Shown here in pieces: positions 45,513 through 52,469 of a DNA stretch of 64,000 bases (its first letter is position 1; each line of letters opens with the position of its first letter). The stretch is from JAAFIP01 sp043766985 (lineage in GTDB: Bacteria; Pseudomonadota; Gammaproteobacteria; Burkholderiales; Burkholderiaceae_C), in contig JAYUHM010000132.1 in NCBI GenBank assembly GCA_043766985.1, positions 1-64,000 on the forward strand, read 5' to 3'. A model generated the notes under the pieces. It saw nothing but the letters and a program-made list of their open reading frames with translations, did no database searches and was not told the DNA's origin. Both the position numbers and the translations under genes were made by a program.

Positions 45513-45738
45513 TCATGTTGTCTGTAGACGTTCTCACGGTAGACAATCTGCGCGCCATGCCAGCGCCCAAGCCCGCGCTGAATGGGGAAATCTGCTGATA
45601 ACAGCCGCCGCCACCGACGGCCAGCCACTGCAGGCGCGTGAAGGCCGCATAGCGCTGCAATCAACGGCAGACTTTCGATTAGGTGCCCGCCATGTGCGCA
45701 ATTTTCTGCGCATTGAGCTAAGCGCTGTAGCACCCTAG
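45513..45738 (+). pseudogene. Fragments of a sulfite-oxidase-like molybdopterin oxidoreductase gene
   Basis: Two short coding pieces in different frames follow the modA-like remnant: LSVDVLTVDNLRAMP, resembling the N-terminal part of small molybdopterin-dependent oxidoreductases, and DGQPLQAREGRIAL continuing to HVRNFLRIELSAV, resembling their C-terminal end (GxPL..EG..RL.....R..R.V..IE). The central cofactor-binding part is missing, so an internal deletion is inferred. Identification rests on short matches. Confidence 0.5.
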
Positions 45739-45774
45739 ACGAGGCCCTCCTAGGCGCATTGGCCGCGCCAGTTG

Positions 45775-46905
45775 CTACGGTCTGGATTTTCCAAGCTTGC
45801 GGTAAATCGTGGAGCGGCTGATGCCCAGTTGCGCCGCTGCTGCAGCCACATTGCCTTTGAGTTGCCTGACCGTGTGCTTGATCAAATCGGTCTCGTGGTC
45901 TTTCAAAGGCTGCGCGATCACTGTGCGCTCGGCGTTGTGCATACCTTGCGACTTAGGTGCCAGCATGCCTGTTCTGCTGGCGCGCACTTGCAAATGCAAA
46001 CCTGACCATAAGGGCACTGCTACCCAAGCTGCGCTGTGCTGCGCATCAAACAAATGGCCTGCTGAGACTGCAAACACTTCGTCCATGCACATGCGTTGCG
46101 GCGCGGGTTGCTGTAGCCCGAGCATCTGGCGCGCCATCGGATTCATCGCCTCTATGAGGCCGTCAGTGTCAACACAGAGTAGGCCCTCATTGTCTTTGCC
46201 GCTGTGCTGGCCCGGCCACTGCAAATGCAGCACCAAAGCGTGTGGGCGGGCTAACACCAAAGCGTTTTCTATAGCGCGGGCCGAGGTGCTGACCAAGTTA
46301 ATTAGCTCTGGCCGCTCGGGCACTTCGATGCCAGTCACGTCCACCATACCTGCGCACAGGCCATCGGGCCCGATGATGGGCGCGCCAGCGCAAGAGTACC
46401 ACTGCGTATCTTGAAAAAAGTGCTCCCCCCTGTGTAACCAAGTGCTGCGCTGCTCGGCCAGCGTAGCGCCGATAGCGGTGGTGCCTACGGCCAGTTCAGA
46501 TAAATCTACCCCGCGACGGGTGATCAAATCAGCCCGCCGGTCACTGTGGTCGATAGCGCCTCCAGTGTCGACCACTTCGCCGTGGGCATTAGTCAAAATG
46601 GCGAAATAGCGCGTTTGCGCAATGGCAATACTCAGCTGCTCCAGGGTGCTGCGCGCGGCAGTGCGCAGGGTGCGGTTAGCCTCCAGGTTGCGTTGCTGCA
46701 AAGCCGCGCCTACGGGGTCAAAGCTGAGCCGTGCATCAGGCTGGTGCCCGGCTGCCAAACAGCGTTGCCACGACTGGCTGATCCACGGCTGTACATACTG
46801 CGTGGCAGCGTCGTGCTGACCATGCATCACAGCGCGGCGCGCCTGTGCAATACGCTCAAGTCGGTGTTGGGGTTGCAGTGCCAGCATGTGCGGATTGTGT
46901 ACCAT
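45775..46905 (-). CDS. AcoR-like transcription regulator without AAA+ domain
   Basis: The protein has 376 residues. The N-terminal ISQSWQRCLAAGHQPD motif and GAF domain (to about residue 190; TRRGVDLSELAVGTTAIGAT) match the acetoin regulator AcoR family. A PAS-like region follows, and the C-terminus is a Fis-type helix-turn-helix (NVAAAAAQLGISRSTIYRKL). The sigma-54-activating AAA+ domain (GAFTGA) usually between them is absent. It is divergent from the AOR operon, 149 bases apart, with a strong palindrome 28 bases from its own start. Sensing of an aldehyde or related metabolite and control of the AOR genes is inferred. Confidence 0.85.
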   Translation of the reverse strand: MVHNPHMLALQPQHRLERIAQARRAVMHGQHDAATQYVQPWISQSWQRCLAAGHQPDARLSFDPVGAALQQRNLEANRTLRTAARSTLEQLSIAIAQTRYFAILTNAHGEVVDTGGAIDHSDRRADLITRRGVDLSELAVGTTAIGATLAEQRSTWLHRGEHFFQDTQWYSCAGAPIIGPDGLCAGMVDVTGIEVPERPELINLVSTSARAIENALVLARPHALVLHLQWPGQHSGKDNEGLLCVDTDGLIEAMNPMARQMLGLQQPAPQRMCMDEVFAVSAGHLFDAQHSAAWVAVPLWSGLHLQVRASRTGMLAPKSQGMHNAERTVIAQPLKDHETDLIKHTVRQLKGNVAAAAAQLGISRSTIYRKLGKSRP

Positions 46906-46932
46906 TTTGAGAATTTAACTGCAACAAATTGA

Positions 46933-46956
46933 TCATCTAGGGTTTGCCCTAGGTGA
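46933..46956. promoter_or_regulatory. Operator-like palindrome in the regulator/AOR divergent region
   Basis: TCATCTAGGG-TTTG-CCCTAGGTGA is a 10-base inverted repeat with one mismatch. It lies 28 bases from the AcoR-like gene start and 99 bases before the ferredoxin-subunit gene, suiting a dimeric Fis-type regulator that controls both directions. Confidence 0.65.
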
Positions 46957-47054
46957 TTCATATTCTCTAAGTTCGACAATGCTTATGTAAATAAATTCAT
47001 AGGCAACACTTTGCATGGGGCAGCTTTTGCAAAGCACACATTCAGGAGATTCAT

Positions 47055-47531
47055 ATGCAAAAAGTCTTGCACATCAACCCCGACAAATGCACGGGGTGCC
47101 TGCAGTGCGAAATGGCGTGTAGTTTTGAAAACTACGGCACCTACGCTACCAGCAAATCGCGCATCAAAGTATTTGACTTTCACCATACCGGCAAAAAAGT
47201 GCCTTACACCTGCACGCAATGTGACGAGGCGTGGTGTCTGCATGCGTGCCCGGTAGAGGCCATCACGATCGACAAAATAACCGGCGCCAAAGTGGTGAAC
47301 GACTCCACCTGTGTCGGCTGCAAAGTGTGCACCATTGCCTGCCCGTTCGGCACCATAAACTACGTGCAGGAAACCGGCAAAGTGCAAAAGTGCGACCTGT
47401 GCGGCGGCGACCCTGCCTGCGTAGAGGCTTGCCCCACCACCGCCATTACTTTTGTTGATGCCAACTGGACCGGCATCGACAAAATGAAATCTTGGGCAGA
47501 CAAGCTCGGCAATCAACCTTCTGCTTCCTAG
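47055..47531 (+). CDS. aorA: Aldehyde oxidoreductase iron-sulfur subunit (AorA-like polyferredoxin)
   Basis: This 158-residue protein starts after CAGGAG and has four Cys clusters, each able to hold a [4Fe-4S] centre: CTGCLQCEMAC, CTQCDEAWCLHACP, CVGCKVCTIACP and CDLCGGDPACVEACP. In the known three-subunit bacterial AOR (Aromatoleum aromaticum) such a subunit wires the tungsten subunit to the FAD subunit. It is followed 11 bases later by the catalytic subunit gene. Confidence 0.88.
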   Translation: MQKVLHINPDKCTGCLQCEMACSFENYGTYATSKSRIKVFDFHHTGKKVPYTCTQCDEAWCLHACPVEAITIDKITGAKVVNDSTCVGCKVCTIACPFGTINYVQETGKVQKCDLCGGDPACVEACPTTAITFVDANWTGIDKMKSWADKLGNQPSAS

Positions 47532-47542
47532 GAGAACACATC

Positions 47543-49390
47543 ATGTCATGGGCTGGAAAAATCCTCCGCGTTGATTTGACCACGGGCACGGTCAAGTCGG
47601 AACCTCTCAACATGCAATGGGCGCAAGCCTACATTGGCTCGCGTGGCTTGGCGGCCAAATACCTCACCACCGAGGTGTCGCCAAAAGTAGACCCGCTTGC
47701 ACCAGAGAACAAACTCTACTTCACCACTGGTCCACTGACCGGCACAATGGCCTCTACTGGCGGGCGCTACACGGTGTCTACCAAGGGGCCACTTACTGGC
47801 GCCATCGCCTGCTCCAACTCGGGCGGCTACTGGGGCGCTGAGCTGAAAATGGCCGGATGGGATATGGTCATCATTGAAGGCAAGTCACCCAAGCCCGTGT
47901 TTCTGTACATCAGCGACGACACGGCCGAGCTGCGCGACGCGGCCCACATTTGGGGCAAGAGCGTGTGGCAGACCGAAGAGACCCTCAAAAAGGGCCTGCA
48001 AGACCCGCTGGCCCGCGTATGCAGCGTAGGTGTCGCTGGCGAGAACATGGTGTTGTACGCATCCATTGTGAACGACTTGCACCGCGCAGCGGGCCGCAGC
48101 GGCGTAGGCGCGGTAATGGGTAGCAAAATGCTCAAAGCCATCGCCGTGCGCGGCACCAAGGGCGTAGGCAATATCCGCGACCCGAAAGCATTTATGAAGG
48201 TGACCTACGAGAAGAAAAAAATTCTCGCCGAAAACGCTGTCACGGGCCAAGGCCTGCCCACGTATGGCACCCAAGTGCTGATGAACGTGATCAACGAAGT
48301 GGGCGCCTTGCCCACCCGTAACCACAAAGACAACCAGTTTGAAGGTGCCAAGGACATCAGCGCCGAGGCCATGGCCACACCGCGCAAGACCGATGGCAAA
48401 AAGCCGCTGGTGACCAACCAGGCATGCTTTGGCTGCACCATTGCCTGCGGACGCATTCAAACCATTGACCAAGGGCACTTTACCGTAGAGAACAAGCCGC
48501 AGTACTGGGGGGCATCCGGCGGCCTGGAGTACGAAGCTGCTTGGGCGCTGGGCGCGGCCAACGGCGTGAACGATCTGGACGCGCTGCAATACGCCAACGT
48601 GTTATGCAACGAGCAAGGCATTGACCCCATCAGCTTTGGCGCCACGTTGGGTGCGGTGATGGAGTTGTATGAAATGGGTGTGTTGACCAAAGAAGTAATC
48701 GGCATTGAAGCGCCTTTTGGTTCGGCCAAAGCATTGGCTTTCCTGGCCGAGCAAACCGTCAACGGCGTTGGCTTTGGCAAAGAAATTGGCCAAGGCTCCA
48801 AGCGCCTGACGGCAAAGTACGGTCACCCTGATTTGTCCATGAGTGTCAAGGGGCAAGAGTTCCCCGCTTACGATGGGCGCGGCATTCAAGGCATTGGCTT
48901 GGCCTACGCCACGTCCAACCGCGGTGCGTGCCACCTGCGCGGCTACACCATTGCGTCAGAGGTGTTGGGCATCCCCGTTAAAACCGACCCGTTGGAGCAC
49001 GAAGGCAAACCGGAACTGGTCAAAGCCTTCCAGGACGCTACCGCCGCGTTTGACTCGTCCGGCCTGTGCGTGTTTACCACCTTCGCTTGGGGTTTGGCTG
49101 ATTTGGCACCGCAAATGCAAGCCGCCTGCGATGAGAAGTTCACCACCGAAGAACTGGAAAAAATTGGCGAGCGCATTTGGAATATGGAGCGTGAGTTCAA
49201 CAACGCTGCTGGTTTTACCAACAAAGACGACAGCCTGCCCAAGCGTTTGCTGACCGAGGCTTGCAAAACCGGGCCGGCCAAAGGCAAGGTCAACGAGTTG
49301 GCCCAAATGCTGCCCAAGTACTACGAGGTACGTGGCTGGGACACCGAAGGTCGCCCAACGGCAAAGACCAAAGAGCGCTTGGGTCTTTAA
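47543..49390 (+). CDS. aorB: Tungsten-dependent aldehyde:ferredoxin oxidoreductase catalytic subunit
   Basis: Start chosen at ATG 47543 (MSWAGKILRVDLTTG) after AGGAG, giving 615 residues. It oxidises aldehydes to acids at a tungsten bis-pyranopterin, and in related enzymes can also reduce acids. The N-terminal pterin domain shows KYLTTEVSPKVDPLAPENKL and TGGRYTVSTKGPLTG. Cys ligands for the [4Fe-4S] cluster are in ACFGCTIACGR (about residue 293) and SSGLCVFTTF (about 505), and TSNRGACHLRG is a second pterin loop. Adjacent TupABC tungstate uptake supports tungsten as metal. Confidence 0.93.
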   Translation: MSWAGKILRVDLTTGTVKSEPLNMQWAQAYIGSRGLAAKYLTTEVSPKVDPLAPENKLYFTTGPLTGTMASTGGRYTVSTKGPLTGAIACSNSGGYWGAELKMAGWDMVIIEGKSPKPVFLYISDDTAELRDAAHIWGKSVWQTEETLKKGLQDPLARVCSVGVAGENMVLYASIVNDLHRAAGRSGVGAVMGSKMLKAIAVRGTKGVGNIRDPKAFMKVTYEKKKILAENAVTGQGLPTYGTQVLMNVINEVGALPTRNHKDNQFEGAKDISAEAMATPRKTDGKKPLVTNQACFGCTIACGRIQTIDQGHFTVENKPQYWGASGGLEYEAAWALGAANGVNDLDALQYANVLCNEQGIDPISFGATLGAVMELYEMGVLTKEVIGIEAPFGSAKALAFLAEQTVNGVGFGKEIGQGSKRLTAKYGHPDLSMSVKGQEFPAYDGRGIQGIGLAYATSNRGACHLRGYTIASEVLGIPVKTDPLEHEGKPELVKAFQDATAAFDSSGLCVFTTFAWGLADLAPQMQAACDEKFTTEELEKIGERIWNMEREFNNAAGFTNKDDSLPKRLLTEACKTGPAKGKVNELAQMLPKYYEVRGWDTEGRPTAKTKERLGL

Positions 49391-49414
49391 TTTTCTGCAC
49401 TAAAGGTCGAAGCG

Positions 49415-49443
49415 AAAAGCGGTCCTGCGTGGCCGCTTTTTAT
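49415..49443 (+). terminator. Intra-operon terminator-like hairpin between aorB and aorC
   Basis: AAAAGCGG and CCGCTTTT arms with a 10-base loop are followed by TTATG and a further T5, 24 bases after the aorB stop. Partial termination here would make less of the FAD subunit than of the catalytic subunit. Confidence 0.6.
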
Positions 49444-49461
49444 GTTTTTGGAGAATAAAAA

Positions 49462-50742
49462 ATGCACCACATCATTATTGGCGCTGGCCCTGCAGGCGTG
49501 ATAGCCGCAGAGACCATTCGCAAGCACGCCGCACATGACGAGATTACCATCATCGGCGATGAAAATGAAACGCCGTATTCGCGTATGGCCATCCCCTATC
49601 TCTTGATTGGCAATGTGGGTGAGCAAGGCACCCACTTGCGCCGCAGTGCCACGGCCTTCACTGACAAAAATATCACCGTGCTGCACGACACTGTCAAGCT
49701 GGTGGATGCCAAGGCCAAGACGCTGGCATTGGGCAGCGGCAAAACCATAAGTTTTGACAAGCTGTTGATTGCCACTGGCTCACGCCCGGTCAAACCGCCC
49801 ATACCCGGCATGGATGTCGCCGGTGTGCATAACTGCTGGACGCTGGCCGATGCACGCAAAATCATGGCGCTGGCCCAGCCCAACGCGCGGGTGTTGCAAA
49901 TGGGCGCGGGTTTTATCGGCTGCATTATTTTGGAGGCACTGGCTGCGCGTGGCGTCAAGCTGAGTGTGGTGGAGATGGGTGACCGCATGGTGCCGCGCAT
50001 GATGGGGCCTACTGCGGGTGGCATGATCAAGGACTGGTGCGAGGCCAAAGGGGTAGAGGTGTTTACGGGTACCAAGGTTGAGGCGATAGAAGCGGGCGTA
50101 CCTATCCATGTGCGCCTGTCCAACGGCCAGAGCGTCCAGGTAGATCTGGTCATCAGTGCCACCGGCGTTAAGCCGGCCATCGCGTTTTTAGAAAGCTCCG
50201 GTATCACTTGCCTGCAAGGGGTGCTTACTGACGAGCACATGCAAACCAATGTGCCGGGCATCTATGCGGCCGGTGACTGCGCTGAGGCGTTTGACAAAAT
50301 TAGCAACACCACTATCGTTAGCGCCATCCAGCCCAATGCGGCTGACCAGGCCTTGGTGGCGGCGATGAATATGGTAGGTAAGCCAGCCGTGCTCAATGGC
50401 GTGACGCAACTCAACGTGCTGGATACCTTGGGGCTGATCTCTACCAGCTTTGGCAATTGGCAGGGGGTTAAAGGCGGCGAGCATGTAGAACTGACGGACA
50501 AAGCTGCAGGCCGCCACTTGAGCTTGCAGTTTGACAAAGACGTGATGGTGGGCTGCAACAGCATTGGTTGGACCGCCCATGTGGGCGCCATGCGGGGCTT
50601 GGTAGAGGGCAAGGTCAAGCTGGGGGAGTGGAAGGACACGCTCAAAACCGACCCCACCCAACTGATGGCCGCATACCTGGCTACTGCCCAGGGGCAGGGC
50701 CAATGGAACGGCGCTGCAGACATGCGCAGGCGGGGTGCCTAG
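49462..50742 (+). CDS. aorC: FAD/NAD-binding subunit of the aldehyde oxidoreductase (AorC-like)
   Basis: This 426-residue pyridine nucleotide-disulfide-type reductase has an N-terminal FAD motif (IIIGAGPAGVIAAETI), ATGSRPVKPPIPG, a central NAD motif (VLQMGAGFIGCIILEAL) and PGIYAAGDCAE near the FAD ribityl site. No redox-active CxxxxC is seen, so it should transfer hydride or electrons between NAD and the iron-sulfur chain. The gene follows aorB in the same direction after a hairpin and has a GGAG site before its ATG. Confidence 0.88.
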   Translation: MHHIIIGAGPAGVIAAETIRKHAAHDEITIIGDENETPYSRMAIPYLLIGNVGEQGTHLRRSATAFTDKNITVLHDTVKLVDAKAKTLALGSGKTISFDKLLIATGSRPVKPPIPGMDVAGVHNCWTLADARKIMALAQPNARVLQMGAGFIGCIILEALAARGVKLSVVEMGDRMVPRMMGPTAGGMIKDWCEAKGVEVFTGTKVEAIEAGVPIHVRLSNGQSVQVDLVISATGVKPAIAFLESSGITCLQGVLTDEHMQTNVPGIYAAGDCAEAFDKISNTTIVSAIQPNAADQALVAAMNMVGKPAVLNGVTQLNVLDTLGLISTSFGNWQGVKGGEHVELTDKAAGRHLSLQFDKDVMVGCNSIGWTAHVGAMRGLVEGKVKLGEWKDTLKTDPTQLMAAYLATAQGQGQWNGAADMRRRGA

Positions 50743-50886
50743 GCAAGCTGTGCAGGTGCAGGGCTTAATATTTGATATGCTCCCTGCATGTGGCTGAGTG
50801 TATTTTTTGTATGGGGGTTTTTTGCTTTGCACTGCGCAGTGTGTCTAGGCCTGTGTATTTGCAATGTCGATTGATAAACAAAACTC

Positions 50887-51141
50887 ATGAAAATCACGCT
50901 TAAACTTTTCGCTTCACTGACAGATTATTTGCCCGCCGCTGACCGCAGCAGCAATGTAACGCAGCTAGACGTTGCCCAGGACGCCAGCATTTTGCAGATC
51001 ATCGAACCCTTCGGCATGCCGCCCAAGCTGGTGCATTTGGTGCTGATCAATGGCACGTACATTTATCCAGAAAAACGTGGCACACAGGTGCTTGTCGAGG
51101 GCGATGTGCTGGCCATTTGGCCGCCCATTGCGGGTGGGTAA
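50887..51141 (+). CDS. MoaD-like sulfur carrier (AorD-like)
   Basis: This 84-residue ubiquitin-fold protein ends in IAGG, the double glycine needed for activation and sulfur transfer in pterin cofactor synthesis. In AOR operons such a MoaD-like protein is thought to serve tungstopterin assembly. The gap to aorC is 144 bases and contains a TGCAGGG/CCCTGCA hairpin (50757-50788) without a T-run. Confidence 0.85.
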   Translation: MKITLKLFASLTDYLPAADRSSNVTQLDVAQDASILQIIEPFGMPPKLVHLVLINGTYIYPEKRGTQVLVEGDVLAIWPPIAGG

Positions 51142-51160
51142 ACCATAGCCCCACCGCTTT

Positions 51161-51210
51161 ACTATTAATTTAATAGCATAGTGTGCTATTTTCTATTGGG
51201 CTGGAGCCCC
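51161..51210 (-). repeat. Dispersed AGCTAT repeat, copy 5 (minus orientation)
   Basis: Read on the minus strand it shows CTCCAGCCCAATAGAAAATA and the AATAGCAC/GTGCTATT-type core with TGCTATT and AATAGCA arms. It fills the gap between the MoaD-like gene and the next small gene. Confidence 0.8.
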
Positions 51211-51226
51211 ATTTCGTACCTAAATC

Positions 51227-51535
51227 ATGCAATCGACCTACTTGGAGCAGTTTGACCGCGAAATGGGCTGCACCGTAGCGGAATGGCGCATGTGGCTGCC
51301 AGCAGCGATGGGGGAAGCCGTATGGACGCAGCAAGGCGACGCGGTGCACGCCAGCATACCCGCAGCGCCCGGTGCTACATTGCACCTGAGCTGGCGCGTA
51401 GGCGAGCCACGGCGCATCGCGCTCATGGTGATGCCGCGTTTGCATGTGCATTTCGCTTTCAGCGGGCTAGACGACGCGCAGCGCTATACGTTTATGAAGC
51501 GCTTTGACCTGTACATGCAGCGCGGCGGCGGTTAA
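51227..51535 (+). CDS. Conserved small protein of unknown function in the AOR island
   Basis: This 102-residue soluble protein has the segments QFDREMGCTVAEWRMWLPAA, LHLSWRVGEPRRIALMVMPR and a C-terminal FMKRFDLYMQRGGG. The even distribution of conserved-looking Trp, Arg and Gly suggests a real protein. I cannot assign a fold or function. Its place directly after the MoaD-like gene suggests a part in cofactor insertion or AOR maturation, which is only an inference from position. Confidence 0.65.
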   Translation: MQSTYLEQFDREMGCTVAEWRMWLPAAMGEAVWTQQGDAVHASIPAAPGATLHLSWRVGEPRRIALMVMPRLHVHFAFSGLDDAQRYTFMKRFDLYMQRGGG

Positions 51536-51583
51536 ATGGGCTGGCCTACAATGACGGTTGCGTGTTTTTAACGTCCACCACCT

Positions 51584-51997
51584 ATGCAACCCTTTCACCT
51601 CGCTTTCCCCGTGTCCGACCTAGCCCAAGCCCGTGCCTTTTATGGTGGCTTGCTGGGCTGCCCCGAGGGGCGTAGTTCGTCCGAGTGGATAGATTTTGAT
51701 TTTTATGGCCACCAAATCGTCGCGCACCTGGCGCCAGATGAGTGCAGGCCTGCGGGCACCAGCGCCGTAGACGGCCACGGCGTGCCCGTGCGTCACTTTG
51801 GCATTGTGCTCACCATGGCGCAGTGGGAGACGCTGGCTGCCAAGCTGCAAGCCGCTAAAACCAAGTTTGTGATTGAGCCCTACATCCGCTTTAAAGGCGA
51901 AGTAGGCGAGCAAGCCACCATGTTTTTTCACGACCCCTGCGGCAATGCGCTGGAGTTTAAGGCGTTTAAAGATATTGGGCAGTTGTTTGCCAAATAA
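51584..51997 (+). CDS. VOC (glyoxalase/bleomycin-resistance fold) protein
   Basis: This 137-residue protein has the paired beta-alpha-beta modules of the vicinal oxygen chelate superfamily: FHLAFPVSDLAQARAFYGG at the N-terminus and FFHDPCGNALEFKAF at the end with the metal Glu. Candidate ligands are the N-terminal His, a His in GVPVRHFGI and the final Glu. Reaction unknown; it could be a lyase, dioxygenase-like or binding protein. It is transcribed after the small AOR-island gene with a 48-base gap. Confidence 0.8.
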   Translation: MQPFHLAFPVSDLAQARAFYGGLLGCPEGRSSSEWIDFDFYGHQIVAHLAPDECRPAGTSAVDGHGVPVRHFGIVLTMAQWETLAAKLQAAKTKFVIEPYIRFKGEVGEQATMFFHDPCGNALEFKAFKDIGQLFAK

Positions 51998-52030
51998 TGC
52001 TGCGCAGGCATTATTTATGGGCTAAACAAG

Positions 52031-52078
52031 CATCTAGCCCAATATAGCTATGCACGAGTAGCTATAAATAGCATAGCT
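52031..52078 (+). repeat. Dispersed AGCTAT repeat, copy 6 (encodes the CrcB C-terminus)
   Basis: It reads CATCTAGCCCAATATAGCTA and has AGCTATGC/GCATAGCT outer arms. On the minus strand it encodes the last ten residues (TAMLFIATRA) and the TAG stop of the fluoride channel gene. Confidence 0.8.
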
Positions 52079-52431
52079 GTCTTGATGCCCAGCAAGGTGA
52101 GCAGCAGCGATCCGCACAGGTGTAAAGCGGCCGTGCCCAGCGCCAATGCGTAGCGCGACTGTTGCAGCATACCCACCACTTCGGCGCTAAAACTGCTAAA
52201 GGTGGTGAGCGCCCCCAAAAACCCCGTCACCAAGGCCAAGCGCCATACGGGGTCTAGCTGGGGCAGCGCTTGAAACACCGCCACGCACAGCCCAATCAAA
52301 TACCCACCGATTAAATTGGCTGCCAACGTGCCCCAGGGCAGCGCAGCACCAGGGCTGAGCCACAAACCCAAACCCCAACGCGCCAACGCGCCCAAGCTGG
52401 CGCCTGTACAAATTGCAATGACAGACCACAT
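52048..52431 (-). CDS. crcB: CrcB/Fluc fluoride channel
   Basis: This 127-residue membrane protein has four hydrophobic segments and the family motifs GASLGALARWGLGLW, GTLAANLIGGYLIG and GFLGALTTFSSFSAE. It exports fluoride as a dual-topology dimer. Start chosen at ATG 52431; a longer frame to 52521 overlaps the TRAP gene. No fluoride riboswitch of the crcB type is visible upstream. The C-terminal ten residues come from a dispersed repeat. Confidence 0.92.
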   Translation of the reverse strand: MWSVIAICTGASLGALARWGLGLWLSPGAALPWGTLAANLIGGYLIGLCVAVFQALPQLDPVWRLALVTGFLGALTTFSSFSAEVVGMLQQSRYALALGTAALHLCGSLLLTLLGIKTAMLFIATRA

Positions 52432-52469
52432 GGGACAAGTGTAGCGGCAGGTGAAGTCGGTCGCTACAA

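Noticed and set aside
47002..47014. Sigma-54-like promoter GGCAACACTTTGC before aorA
   Set aside because: There are 9 instead of 10 bases between GG and GC, and the adjacent AcoR-like regulator has no AAA+ domain to activate sigma-54.
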